From Rhabdophis nuchalis (taxonomy: Eukaryota; Chordata; Lepidosauria; Squamata; Natricidae), in NCBI GenBank assembly GCA_039707465.1, contig CM077653.1, forward strand, positions 4,256,184 through 4,320,183: DNA of 64,000 nt. Reading direction: 5' to 3'. Both the position numbers and the translations under genes were made by a program. Positions within the stretch are counted from its first letter, which is position 1; the number at the start of each line of letters is the position of its first letter. This document shows, in pieces, positions 9,985 to 20,854 of the stretch. The notes below the pieces were generated by a model, which saw nothing but the letters and a program-made list of their open reading frames with translations, did no database searches and was not told the origin of the DNA.

Positions 9985-10821
9985 CACAGCTTACGCCAGG
10001 CCGCAAATTAATTGTCTCCTGCAAACTCCACTCCCCTTTCGCTCCTCTTTTATTTCTTCTGGGAGGGGCCATTCATCGTTCACCTGTGGCCTTTCTCCCA
10101 AGTTGACCCCTGTTCTTCAGCTGTTCCCTTCGTCTGGCCACTCTACAATACAATACAATAGCAGAGTTGGAAGGGACCTTGGAGGTCTTCTAGTCCAACC
10201 CCCTGCGTAGACAGGAAAGCCTACACCATTTCAGACAAATGGATATCCAACAACTTCTTAAAGACTTCCAGTGTTGGAGCATTCACAACTTCTGGAGGCA
10301 ACTTCTGTTCCACTGATTAATTGTTCTCACTGTCAGGAAATTTCTCCTCAGTTCTAAGTTGCTTCTCTCCTTGATTAGTTTCCACCCATTGCTTTTTGTA
10401 CTACCCTCAGGTGCCTTGGAGAACAGCTTGACTCCCTCTTCTTTGTGGCAACTTATTGGAACACTGCTATCATGTCTCCCCTAGTCCTTCTTTTTTATTA
10501 TACTAGCCATGCCCAGTTCTTGCAACCGTTCTTCATATGTTTTAGTCTCCAGTCCCCTAATCCTCTTTGTTGCTCTTCTCTGCACTCTTTCTAGAGTCTC
10601 CACATCTCTCTGCGCATGTGCACCCCGGGAACAGGCTCCAGCTGTTCTTCTGCCTCACTGATGTCTGACTCTGAAGGAAGCTGATAACTGGCATACAGTT
10701 CTGGGCCCCGCTCTCTGCCTCCGATGCAGAGCCTTCCCCAGACTCCAGGACTGGCCCATGCTCCTCCCCAACCTCCTCACTCTCTGAATCTGCCTCCAGC
10801 TCTGCCTCCAGGGCCACAACA
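9985..10821 (-). mobile_element. Solo LTR family A, interrupted by a CR1
   Basis: The two halves (about 9985-10144 and 10606-10821) align with consecutive parts of the family A LTRs at 46736 and 20280. They share CTCCTCTTTTATT, GGAGGGGCCATTCATC, GTCTGGCCACTCT | CTGCGCATG and end GGGCCACAACA. The CR1 at 10145-10605 interrupts exactly between them. The outer end near 9985 is truncated or decayed. Confidence 0.75.
10145..10605 (-). mobile_element. CR1 LINE inserted into a family A LTR
   Basis: The tail is (ACAAT)n on the plus strand, then AGCAGAGTTGGAAGGGACC and a CR1 ORF2 remnant ending TCTAGAGTCTCCACATCT. A short CTCT lies on both sides (10141-10144 and within 10606-10611), a possible short target duplication. 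It is younger than the LTR it splits. Confidence 0.85.
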
Positions 10822-11580
10822 GTAGGTTGGTTAAGAGGTTGGTCTGAGGGCCTTCTCCATTCAAGCAAAACACTCTGGGTGTTAACCAGGATGGGGACCG
10901 CTCCAAAATCCCATCTAAGTTATTCTGAACTTCCTGAAGGAAAGGAAGGAAAAACGGCATAACTTTTTGTAATATATAAAATAAAGCGCACCCCCCCCGC
11001 TGCAGTTTTTAACCTTCTCATCTTTGCAAATGCCAAAGAAAAGATGTTTGTGCCCTCCTTTGGATCCTTATCCAGTTAATGACTAGTTGAGCCTTCCAGT
11101 CATACCTTCCCCTCCCCCCTTATAGATATATAAAAGCTGCCCTTTCAAAGCGTTTAAAAGCTCCGAAAGTCCATCACCAAAGCTGGCCAGAAGCTGGTTA
11201 ATCTGTCACTCAGGTGTCACGTCTGCCCCGTCTACCTACCCCGCTCGAAAAGAGGTAAAATAGGCAGATAACAAATTTGAAACGGTTCTTAGAAGCAACG
11301 GCTGTTTCCAGATAAGGCAGCGCTTGGGAAGTAATTGTTGCCGAGCACCATTTATAGCTGTAATTACATCTCTTTTCCCCTTCTCCTTCCAACGGCGTTG
11401 AAGAGCTTCAGCTTAACCCAGAAATGGGGAGAATGTCTACTGACAATGGCTTTGTTGCACCGAGGATGATTGGAAGGTGGAGGATCTGCTTACAGATGGG
11501 TAGATGAAGACACCATAGTCCTCTGTCAACCACTGGCTCTGCTCCCTTCTCCTGGTTTCTCTTTAGAGAGTGTTTCTCAT
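10822..11580. other. Unassigned sequence
   Basis: About 760 bp with no second copy in the window, a poly-C run near 10990 and no coding signature. Candidate single-copy DNA. Confidence 0.3.
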
Positions 11581-11587
11581 TAGAGTG

Positions 11588-11725
11588 ATTAGATTAACAG
11601 AGTTGAAGGGACCTTATAGGTCACCTAGTCCATCACCCCACCCAAGCAGGAGACCCTACACCATTTCTGACAAATAGCAGTCCAATCTCTTCTTGAAAGC
11701 CTCCAGCGCACGCTGGCTGCAGTAG
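11588..11725 (-). mobile_element. CR1 LINE 3' end, second subfamily
   Basis: GATTAACAGAGTTGAAGGG, CCTTATAGGTCACCTAGTCC and CAAGCAGGAGACCCTACACC on the plus strand. The CTTATAGGTC variant, shared with 54908 and 62422, separates this subfamily from the CTTGGAGGTC copies. Confidence 0.85.
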
Positions 11726-11843
11726 TCTGGGTATTGAAGTGCACACATCTACAACTGGCCAAGTTGGAGAAATGCTGCTTCAGAACATCTTTCACCCTTG
11801 TGTTACTTATCTTTGTCCTGGTTTTGATGATGTTGTTCTAAGA

Positions 11844-12402
11844 CAGGTGGGCGTCAAACTCAGTTTCATTGAGGGACACATCAGAACTGTGGTTGAACTT
11901 TGGGGGCTGGGTGGGGGTGCCCAACTGGGTGGGCGCAGCCAACTTGATGCCATTCATTGGGTGTGACCAATTGGCTCGGCTGTGACCCCCCTGGGCAGCC
12001 ATGGCCAACTGGACGTGCATGGGCAACTGGCTGGGCATGGCCAACTGGGTGGGCATAGCCAGCTTGATGCCACTCATTGAGTGCAACCAACTGGATGGGT
12101 GTGATCAACTGGGCGGACATGCCAACTGGGTGGGCGTGGCCAACTTGATGCTACTCATGGAGTGTGACTGACTGGGTGGGCGTGGCCAGCTTGATGCCAC
12201 TCACACAGTGTGACAGACTGGGTGGGCGTGGCCAACTTGACACCACTCCCTAAACTGCTGGCATGTTTCTTCTTCGCATTGGGTAGGCTGGGCCGAAGTC
12301 ATGTGGGCTAGACCCTTATATTTTCCAGCATGGCCCTGTGGGCTGGATCTGACCACATAGTGGGCCTGATCTGGTCCACAGTCCTTATGTTTGACACCCC
12401 TG
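11844..12402. mobile_element. hAT-type non-autonomous element with perfect 8-bp target duplication
   Basis: Termini CAGGTGGGCGTCAAACTC and GTTTGACACCCCTG are imperfect inverted repeats. The octamer TTCTAAGA sits at 11836-11843 and again at 12403-12410, diagnostic of hAT transposition. The interior (about 11925-12250) is an imperfect tandem repeat around GGGCGTGGCCAACTTGATG and CACTCATTGAGTG. No transposase frame. Confidence 0.85.
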
Positions 12403-12410
12403 TTCTAAGA

Positions 12411-13489
12411 TGTCCAGTCAATAATTAAAAGGATTAGAGGGATGGAAGTTTGAAGTAGATGGGTGTGACTAGATTGGTGGGTGGGTGCATCTTTATGCGC
12501 AGTTTGATGTAAATATATTTTATGATGGTGTTCAGTTGGGAAGATTAGAGATCCAGCTTCAATCCACCCTCAGTCAAATAAAAGAGTGGGGGGGACACTT
12601 TCTCAGTCCAACCTACCTCCCAAGAGTTTGGTAGGAAAGAAATAGCAATATATATATACTCCTGCAGGTATTGCAGGAGAAGAGCAGGAAAAGCTGGAGA
12701 GCGGAAGTAAGTGTGTCATCAGTTTAGAGTCATTACGTTGCCACAAATGATTTGGATCAATGTTAGGTGCAAAAGGATCAGGACAATAAGTTGCAATTCA
12801 AACAACTTCTGGCTCAAGCCCATGCACAAGAATCTAAAGTTCAGTACTACCTTGGCACCAGATAAGGGTCAACAGAATTCAAGAGGGGGAAGGCTTGGAG
12901 CGTTTGTGGCGGCATAACAATTCTAAGCTGATGATGCATTTAACTCCGCCCCCCCCCCCAAACTTGGCCTGCTCTTCTCCGATAGGCATTTCAAGCTCCT
13001 GAAGGACAGGTATGTTGTAAGCCTAATTAATGAATGTATCTGCTTGAAGTTTATTTGGTCAAAGAGCTTCCCAGGACAGGAGTCTCTTCAGGCAGAGAAC
13101 AGATGTTGGAAGCCATCCTTGTAAGTCTGTCAGGGCTGATTAATTTGACAAGTTAAATCAATGCACCCGGCGACTGTGTGCTTTTTTTTCCTGGCATGAA
13201 GCAAGGGTCAAAACTCACAGTGTGCACTGCAATAATTCCACTGCAGCATCTCTGAGCTGCAGGCATCTCTGCAGCAGTTGCTCCAATACCTTAAGCATCA
13301 GAGCAAGATATACGGCCTGGATCTGCCAGATAGGAGGCACCTAATCAAGGTTGACCTAGATGTGAAGTTCAGTCCTGGGTTAATGCCTTCCTCCTGCAGA
13401 GCAACAGTAGTCTCCTGCTGTCAACACCTGTCCCAGGGAACATGATTACCAACCTTAGCAATCAGGGCTTAGCAAAGCAATGATCAACT
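12411..13489. other. Long unique-looking block, candidate conserved non-coding DNA
   Basis: About 1.08 kb without recognised elements except a poly-C run near 12950. The part 13010-13190 is rich in motifs such as CCTAATTAATGAATG and GGGCTGATTAATTTGAC. It could be regulatory or single-copy intronic DNA. Confidence 0.3.
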
Positions 13490-13635
13490 AGATTGTTGTT
13501 GTTGTTGGTTGCGAAGTCATGTCCGACCCATCGCAACCCCACGGACAACGTTCCTCCAGGCCTTCCTGTCCTCTTCCATCCTCTGGAGTCTATTTAAGCT
13601 CACGCCGACTGCTTCAGTAATTCAACCTAGATGGG
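13490..13635 (-). mobile_element. Bov-B LINE extreme 3' end
   Basis: A (TTG)n tail, then GTCATGTCCGACCCATCGCA and TTCCATCCTCTGGAGTC on the plus strand: about 140 bp of Bov-B 3' sequence, heavily 5'-truncated. Confidence 0.85.
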
Positions 13636-13884
13636 TTTTTTAATACAATTCAGCTGGGCTTCCATAGAGGTTTCTAGACTCTGGAGTTACCAGGAAGTAC
13701 TTCTCACCGGCAAAGTGGCCAAGCTTATTGTGCACGTTGGAATCAAGAAGAGGCTTGTGGCATGTTCCACAAATGACCTCTGCAGGAGGATATTGCAATA
13801 GCCATTGTGGAAAACAGAGATCTGGGCCGCATCAGCTTTAAGGCAGTTTCTGTAGGGTTCTTCCTCTGCTTGCTTTATTTATTT
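13636..13884. other. Unassigned sequence between two Bov-B ends
   Basis: No recognised repeat or coding pattern. Confidence 0.3.
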
Positions 13885-13889
13885 CTTTA

Positions 13890-14265
13890 GTTGTTAGTTG
13901 CGGTCATGTCTGAACCCATCGTGACCCCATGGACAACGTCTTCCTGTCCTCTACCATCCTCTGGAGTTCATTTAAGCTCACATCGACTGCTTTGGTGACT
14001 CCATCCAGCCACCTCATTTTCTGTCATCCCCTTCTTCTTCTTTTGCCCTCCATCATTCCCAACATTAGGCTCTTCTCCAGGGAGTCCTTCCTTCTCCTTA
14101 GGTGGCCAAAGTCTTTGAGTTTCCTCTTCAGGATCTGGCCTGCTAAAGAAGCAGTCAGGGTTGATCTCCTCTAGGACTGACTGATTGGATCACCTTGCAG
14201 TCCAAGGGACTTGCAGGAGTCTTCTCCAGCACCAGAGTTCAAAGGCCTCCATTCTTACTGCGTCC
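13890..14265 (-). mobile_element. Bov-B (RTE) LINE 3' end
   Basis: Aligns with the copy at 8211-8640: TCCATCCAGCCACCTC, GGTGGCCAAAGTCTTTGAGT, ACTTGCAGGAGTCTTCTCC. It has small deletions and frame breaks, so it is dead. Confidence 0.9.
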
Positions 14266-14357
14266 TAAAAGGTTGTCCTACTTAAAAAAGATCTTAGCAT
14301 TGAAAGAAGTAAAGAATGGGTCCATTCATCATCTCCATCCATCATCTTCCTCTAAAG

Positions 14358-14705
14358 CAGGGCTCCCCAACCTTTTGGACCTCAGGGACCACAAAATTCA
14401 AAATTTTAAATCTTGCACACCATTAATATGATCTGCCTAATGAGTGGCTGTATGGGTGTAGTGAGGTGGTCATGTGTCTGGGTGGGTGTGGCCAACTCAA
14501 TGTCACTCACGTAGAGAGGCGCCTCACTACTTGCCCCTCCCCTCCCAGCCACTCCTTCCCTGCTCGTCTGAGCTCCTTAGGGCCCCAACAGGAAGCAGTT
14601 GCTGGAGTTGGCAAAATAAATCAGTTCAAATAGAATCTGACCAAGAAGGAAGCTCAGCAAAAAAAATTGTGTGCCAAACCAGCAGTAATGCCAGCAGCAA
14701 CCCAC
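14358..14705. mobile_element. hAT-like element (CAGGGCTCCCCAACC end), right end not found
   Basis: CAGGGCTCCCCAACCTTTTGG-type left terminus, followed by TGGCTGTATGGGTGTAGTG and GGGTGTGGCCAACTCAATG, typical of this non-autonomous hAT group. The opposite terminus was not located; the element runs into a Sauria SINE. Confidence 0.55.
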
Positions 14706-14708
14706 CCT

Positions 14709-14985
14709 TGTGGTGCTCAACTCCATCTCAAAGCCAAAGAGCCAGCGCTGTCCGAAGATGTCTCCATGGTCATGTGGCCAGCATGACTCAATGCCAAAGG
14801 CACACGGAACGCTGTTCCCTTCCCACCAATGGTGGCTCCTATTTTTCTACTTGCATTTTTACATGCTTTCGAACTTCTAGGTTGGCAGAAGCTGGGACAA
14901 GTCACGGGAGCTCACTCCATTATGCTGCGCTAGGGATTCAAACTGCCAAACTGCCGACCTTTCTGATCGACAAACTCACCCACCT
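14709..14985 (-). mobile_element. Sauria SINE
   Basis: The plus strand shows, in reverse order, AGCCAAAGAGCCAGCGCTG, GTCATGTGGCCAGCATGACT, TTTTTCTACTTGCATTTTT and CTAGGGATTCAAACTGCC. The minus-strand tRNA-like head lies near 14985. Mobilised in trans by Bov-B. A long frame across it is incidental. Confidence 0.9.
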
Positions 14986-14989
14986 ATTC

Positions 14990-15655
14990 CCCTAGGAATA
15001 TGCATTCCCCCCACCCCTCAATGCAAACTCCACCAAAGCCAGCGGTTCAGAATTCATCAGAGAATTCAAATAGAGGCAGCTGGACAATGAGCTAATGGAA
15101 GATTTCCTTAAATTTTAAAATGGGGGAGGCCAGGGGTGGGGTAGGACAGTTTAAAATTTGGACCGGGTCATCCCTTGCAAGAGATATCCACTGGCGCTTT
15201 TAGGAAAACCTTTGGAGGAAGTCAGAATTCACTTGTGGCTGCGGAAAGCGATGGGATCACCAAAGGTTAATTGCATTTGGTTGCTGTTTGGCTGCAAGCT
15301 AGCATTAGAGACCGGAGGAAAGGAAATCTTCTCTGGTAATCAAATCCCATCATCTGAAAACATGGACACGGGAGGGGGGGGGGGGGAGCCACAGCTTCCT
15401 TTGCTACCAGGATTCTTGCACTTGGGTTGTTGAGCATGTGGCGCATGGGCTGGCTTCTCTGGGGAAGGAGAACTGGTTGCAGCTGGCAGCCCGTAAGATG
15501 TTGCTTTTCAACATCTGTCCATCTGCAGGCTGCAAAGATTGGGGTGTTTAGCTGGTGTTGGTGGGAGCCTGATGGAGATAAATCGCCCTCCTCTTAAAAG
15601 CTGGAGCCCACGTGTGTTGATGCCGGCTGTGGAGTGGCTGCCTTCTAGTGTGGTC
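14990..15655. other. Unassigned sequence with a poly-G run
   Basis: No recognised element. A G homopolymer lies at about 15377-15388. Confidence 0.3.
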
Positions 15656-15658
15656 TGA

Positions 15659-15759
15659 TGTCACTTTATGTGTGCGTGTGTGTGTGTGCAGTGTGTGTAT
15701 GTGTGAATGTGTATATTTGATTTCAGTACATATTCTTTTCATGTGTATCTTTTTATATT

Positions 15760-15823
<64 letters not shown>

Positions 15824-15886
15824 CCTACCTACCTACCTACCTACCTACCTACCTACCTACCTACCTACCTACCTACCTACCTACCG

Positions 15887-15970
<84 letters not shown>

Positions 15971-16412
15971 ATCTAGTTATCCTAATCTCTCTATCTATAT
16001 CTATCATGTATCTATATCCATACCATTTCTTTATCCATCCATCTCTTCATCCATCTCTCCATCCATCCATCCATCCATCCAATGTCTCTATCTGTCTTTG
16101 AATCTATCATGTATCTCTATATTCATACCATTTCTCCATCTATCTATCTACCTACCTACCTACCTACCTACCTACCTACCTATCATCTAGCTATCCTAAT
16201 GTCTCTGTCTTTGTATCTATCATGTATCTATATCCACACTATTTCTTTATCAATCCCTCCATCCCTCTATCTATCCATCCATCCATCCATCCATCCATCC
16301 ATCCATCCTAATGTCTCTCTCTTTGTATCTATCATGTATCTCTATATCCATACCATTTCCTTATCCATCCATCTCTCCATCCATCGTCTGTCTGTCTGTC
16401 TGTCTATCATCT
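15659..16412. repeat. Compound GATA/GACA-type (Bkm-like) microsatellite
   Basis: In order: a (TG)n run, (TCTA)n about 15760-15822, (CTAC)n to 15885, (TCTA)n 15889-15969, (ATCC)n blocks near 16030-16085 and 16255-16310, (CTAC)n near 16145-16182, and (TCTG)n near 16386-16407. TCTA and TCTG are the complements of GATA and GACA, the units of the snake Bkm satellite. The 180-residue [12 protein letters not shown] frame is an artefact. Confidence 0.95.
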
Positions 16413-17150
16413 CTACCTAAATCACAAAGGGTGGGCAGCAAGTCAAAAACCTCTTCTCAGTTTTCTAACTCCCAATTGTTTCTCAATCTCCCAGGGAGGA
16501 CAAAAGAAACCTGTTACTTGAAGCAGGAGGAAGGTCAGTACAGGCCCTTCAGAAAAATGCATGTAAAGCGGTTAGAAGAAGGTCTACTGTAAAGAACTGT
16601 AAAGAAGGCCTTTACAAGGTCTTCTGGAGAACTAGTGTCCAATGAAACATATATTCCTGGTCAGGAGACCAACAGATGGTGGCTTATCCAAGTCGCCCTT
16701 CCTAGTTCTAGCTCCAAAAGATAATAATAATATTAGCACCGTTGAAATATCTTCTGCACCAGAAGACACAGTGCCCCAATGAGGCACATTTTGGATGACT
16801 TGTACCTGTAGAAGTTCTCTGAGATGCTTTCAAGTACTCATACATGACATTGGGAAGTCAAAGTGTTTTCCTCGGAAGGTTATGTCTTTTGTACGTACTA
16901 GTAGAAAGCTGCAGCAAAATAGTAAAGAATTGCGTGGGAACATAAAAAACGGCAATTATTAACTCTTCTTTCTCCCAAACCACAATAGCGTAAGGTAACT
17001 GAATCCTTATTGTTGCATCGTTTAAAGATAATGCCCTGGTACATACATTTCTACTTTTTGCTTCTTCCTTTTTATTTTCCTTCCCATTATCTTTTTCCTT
17101 CCAGTTCACCCTGGTCTCTTTTGCTGTTAATTCAGAGCTTTTCTTGATAC
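16413..17150. other. Unassigned sequence
   Basis: About 740 bp with no recognised repeat, between two large microsatellites. No coding evidence. Confidence 0.3.
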
Positions 17151-17154
17151 AGTG

Positions 17155-17535
17155 GAAATGGGAGAGAGACAGAGACAGAAACAGAGACAGACAGAGAGAG
17201 AGACAGAGAGAAAGAGACAGATAGACAGAGACAGAGGGACAGAGAGACAGAAAGAGAGACAGACAGAGACAGAGGGACAGAGAGACAGACAGACAGACAG
17301 AGACAGAGGGACAGACAGAGAGAGAGAAAGAAAGAGAGAGAGTGAGACAGACACAGACAGACAGGAACAGAGGGACAGAGAGAGAAAGAGACACACAGAG
17401 AGAGAGAAAGAAACACAAAGAGAAAGAGACACACAGAGAGAGACAGAGAGAGACAGACAGACAGGGACAGAGAGACAGAGAGAGAGAGGCAGAGGCAGAG
17501 AGAGAGACAGAGAGAAACAGACAGACAGAGAGATT
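17155..17535. repeat. Purine (GAGACA)n-type microsatellite
   Basis: About 380 bp of AGAGACAG and ACAGACAG units with drift. Frames of 140-180 residues on both strands are low complexity and not genes. Confidence 0.95.
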
Positions 17536-17999
17536 TCTTGTTTTTCTTCTCGAATGAGCACATTGGACGTTCCCTGGGATTTAATTCATTGGTCAGCCAC
17601 AAGTCATTCAGCTCAAACTCTTCATAATGTCATTGCAGAAAACTGAGTGCTAGGAATGGAATGTGGCCTCACTTGATCCACAGCTTGATTCTTTCATATG
17701 GATATTTCATATGGATTCAAAGAGGAGAAAAGCCATCGATGCCTTGGTTGACACAGGTAGCCCCAAAGCAGTGAGCGATTAGATGCCCCTTGTCTCCGTT
17801 GGGTGGGCTCACATCATTGAGTCCTAGTAAGAATTAATCTCTAACGTCAGGCACAAGCAAGCAGAACCACTCCTGAAGAAGCTGGCGTAAGCAACTCTAT
17901 TGATTTCTACCTAGGTTACAAGAATCTCCCCAGCCTTGCTTGCGTTCCCCTGGGGACAACGAGATAAGGCTTAATGGATCGAATAATCCATTAATAAGC
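17536..17999. other. Unassigned sequence
   Basis: No repeat or coding signature recognised. Confidence 0.3.
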
Positions 18000-19090
18000 T
18001 AACACAATCCTTGATTGTATAAACAGAGGCATGGTATCAAAATCATGTGAAGTATTAGTACTGCTTTATAAAGCCTTAGTAAGACCGCCCTTGGAATCCT
18101 GCGTCTAGTTTTAGTCACCACATTACTTAAAAAAATGTTGAGACTTTGAAAAAATGTGCAAAGAAGAACAACTAAAATAGATACTATAGTGTAGGGTAGG
18201 ATAGGGTTGGGTAGGGTAGGAATATAGAATAGAATAGGAATAGAATGGAATGAAATAGAATAGAATTCTTTATTGGCCAATTATGATTGGACACACAAGG
18301 AATTTGTCTTTGGTGCATTCAGAATGGAATGGAGATAGGATAGGATAGGATAGGATAGGATAGGATAGGATAGGATAGGATAGGATAGGATAGGAAAGGA
18401 AAGGAAAGGAAAGGAAAGGAAAGAGGAGAGGAGAGGAAAGGAGAGGAGGAGAAGGAAGGGAAGGAAAAAGGAAAGAGAAGAGAAGGAAGGGAAAGAAAAA
18501 GGAAAGAGAAGAGAAGGAAGGGAAAGGAAGGAGGAAGAGAAAGGGAAGGAAAGAGAAGGGAAGGAAAGGAAAGGAAAGAATAGAATGAAATTAAGAAAGA
18601 ATAGAATACAATTAGGAGTAGGAGTTAGAGTAGAGTAGAAGATATAGGATAGGGATAGGATGGGATGGGACAGGACAGAGCTGGAAGGGACCTTGGAGGT
18701 CTTCTAGTCCAGCCCCCTGCTCAAGCAGGAGAAAATGATTAAAGACCTGGAGACAAAAGCATATGAAGAACATTTACGGAAATTGGGTATTGATAGTCTA
18801 GAGAAAAGAAGAACTAAGGGTGACATGATAGCAGTGCTCCAGTATTTAAAGGGCTGACATAAAGAAGAGAGGGGTCAACCTATTCTCTGAAGTACCTGAA
18901 GACAGGACAAGAAACAACGGATGGAAACAAAGGAGAGACGCAACCTAGAGCTAAGGAGAAATTTCCCGAGAGTTAGAACAATCAACCCATTCAATGGCTT
19001 GCCTTCAGAAGGTGTGGGGGCTCCATCACTGGAGGCTTTCAAAGAGAGACTGGACTGCCATTTGTCTGAAATGATAGAGGCTCTAGTCTG
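18000..19090 (+). mobile_element. CR1 LINE split by a second CR1 insertion
   Basis: The first part (about 18040-18178) ends CAAAGAAGAACAACTAAAAT. The second part (18732-19090) resumes AAAATGATTAAAGACCTGGA, consecutive in CR1 sequence, and continues through ORF2 remnants to the 3' UTR. AAAAT at 18174-18178 and 18732-18736 flanks the insertion. Confidence 0.85.
18179..18731 (-). mobile_element. Inserted CR1 3' end with a ~480-bp pentanucleotide tail
   Basis: The rightmost ~70 bp (GACAGAGCTGGAAGGGACC, GTCTTCTAGTCCAGCCCC) are a minus-strand CR1 3' end. To its left the tail extends as TAGGG, AGGAT and GGAAA pentamers. Inside the tail, about 18245-18325, lies TTTATTGGCCAATTATGATT and ACACACAAGGAATTTGTCTT, another dispersed LINE-tail-like repeat. 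Confidence 0.85.
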
Positions 19091-19197
19091 GCAACACTGA
19101 AGCTCCAAGTTGGCTTCGGCCAGGCCCAGCTTCAGGGTTGACAGTCAGCAGGGGAAAGAGCTTGGAATCAAACCCAGCTTTAATCTCGGGGACAAGA

Positions 19198-19338
19198 GAT
19201 GCGGTGGCTCAGTGGCTAGTTTGTTAATCAGAAATGTCGGCAGTTCAGCGGTTCGAATCCCTAGTGCCGCGTAACGGAGTGAGCTCCCGTTACTTGTCCC
19301 AGCTTCTGCCAACCCAGCAGTTCGAAAGCACTGACAGA
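19198..19338 (+). mobile_element. Sauria SINE, 5' half
   Basis: Head ATGCGGTGGCTCAGTGGCTA (A-box region), then CGGTTCGAATCCCTAGTGCC (B box) and GGAGTGAGCTCCCGTTACTT. It stops at CAGTTCGAAAGCA, where other sequence begins. Confidence 0.85.
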
Positions 19339-19567
19339 GGGAAGAAAGGAGGTAGGGAGGGGGAGGAGAGAGGGAGAAGAAAGTGATGGGCAAGGTACAA
19401 ACAGGGTGTATGGAGAGGAGAAGAGCCAATAATTGTTTTGGGGAGTTGGTGGTAAGACGAATTGATGTAAACATTTAATAATATAGTACGATGTTGGCTA
19501 TGTAATATTATACATGTGATTATATGTTATGAAAATGGAAAAAAAAAACTTAAAAAGAAAAAATAAA
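19339..19567 (+). mobile_element. L1-like LINE 3' tail between two SINE copies
   Basis: A purine-rich start, TTGTTTTGGGGAGTTGG, an AT-rich 3' UTR and a poly(A)-like end AAAAAGAAAAAATAAA. This fits a squamate L1 3' end by general structure only. Confidence 0.4.
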
Positions 19568-19803
19568 GGTCGGCAGTTCAGCAGTTCGAATCCCTAGTGC
19601 CTGTAACGGAGGGAGCTCCCGTAACTTGTCCCAGCTTCTGCCAACCTAGCCGTTCGAAAGCATGTAAAAATGCAAGTAGAAAAATAGGAATCACATTTGG
19701 TGGGAAGGGAACAGCATTCCATGCACCTTTGGCATTTAGTCATGCCAGCCACATGACCACGGAGACGTCTTCGAGCCCCCTAGAGTTGGGAACGATTAGC
19801 GCA
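19568..19803 (+). mobile_element. Sauria SINE lacking its first ~45 bp
   Basis: Begins GGTCGGCAGTTCAGCAGTTC, includes the B box TTCGAATCCCTAGTGCC and continues to CGGAGACGTCTTCGAGCCCC and GGGAACGATTAGCGCATATG. It overlaps the SINE half at 19198-19338 by about 100 bp of consensus, so the two are not one simply interrupted copy. Confidence 0.85.
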
Positions 19804-20279
19804 TATGTGCAATCTGAGAGAGGTGGGGCACTCACTCGCCTGAGCAGGAGTTTTGTCATTGATTTGTCATCAGCGGATTGTGTTTTGCTCCTTGTTTGTA
19901 ACACACACACACACACGGTACACACAACCTGCTCAGGAGCTGCTGAACTAATAGCCCAGCTGCCAAATCTGTTTGTGTCGCCACAACATCAGCATCCTTT
20001 CGAAATCCAAGCCGACAGTCTCGGATTTGATCTTGACCAATCTGAACAGGCGTCGGGAAACGGAGCTTGTAACTTCTGCGGACGGTCAAATAGACTTAAG
20101 CTTTGCTTGCACGACATTCGGTGGGGAGTTGCTTTGCTCCTGAACCTGATGAGTTGTTGAAGTTAGAAATTGGAACCCGGAGAGGAGGGGGGGGGGGATA
20201 AGCTCTCCCATTTTACAACTGCAGCAGCACTGGCTTATGGCCAAATGTTGCTAGAGGCCGTGTTCAAGTTTTCCAGCGC
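19804..20279. other. Unassigned sequence with a short (AC)n
   Basis: Contains (AC)n at 19902-19917 and a poly-G run near 20190. No recognised element or gene. Confidence 0.35.
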
Positions 20280-20854
20280 TGGTTCTGACCCAGGCTTCCT
20301 TAAACAGCAAGAAGCAGAGTCTTGGTCCCAGCAAACACCCTTTTATTTACACGACTGTGAATTCCTTTCAGTCACAGTCCGCAAAGCTTTAGCAAACAGT
20401 CTTTCAGAGGAATGTTTATCCACACGCACCTTATCTCGCTTGGAGAGCTGCCAGATAATTAGTTTCCAAACCCAGGGCAAGGCAAAACTTGTAGTCACAA
20501 ACAGAACTTTCCACTCTTGGAAGGACCGAATGAACGAATTGTTTCCTGTAAAAGCCCACACCCTGTTCACTCCTCTTTTGTTAACTATGGGAGGGGCCAA
20601 TCACCTCCAAGGTGTGACTTTACTCCTAAGTCAACCCTGCTTTTTTAGTAGTTCTTGTCTTCTGGCAGCTCTGTGCATGTACCCACTGCAAACAGCTGTT
20701 CTTCTGCCTCACTGCTATCTAACTTCCTCTCTGCCTCCGATGCAGAGCCCTCGTCTGAGCTTTCCTCAACCCCCAGGACTGGCCCATGTTCCTCCCCAAC
20801 CTCCTCACTGTCCGACTCTGCTGCCAGCTTTCTGGCTGCCGACGGGCCACAACA
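20280..20854 (-). mobile_element. Solo LTR, family A
   Basis: Begins TGGTTCTGACCCAGGCTTCC and ends GACGGGCCACAACA, collinear with the copy at 7123. Flanking AGCGC (20275-20279) and AGCAC (20854-20858) may be a 5-bp target duplication with one mutation. Frames of up to 233 residues through it are incidental. Confidence 0.8.

Noticed and set aside
15648..16190. 180-residue [16 protein letters not shown] open frame
   Set aside because: It is the translation of TCTA and CTAC microsatellite units; neighbouring frames are equally long.
17127..17646. 144-186-residue frames rich in Ser/Leu or Arg/Glu/Thr
   Set aside because: Low-complexity translation of the GAGACA repeat on both strands.
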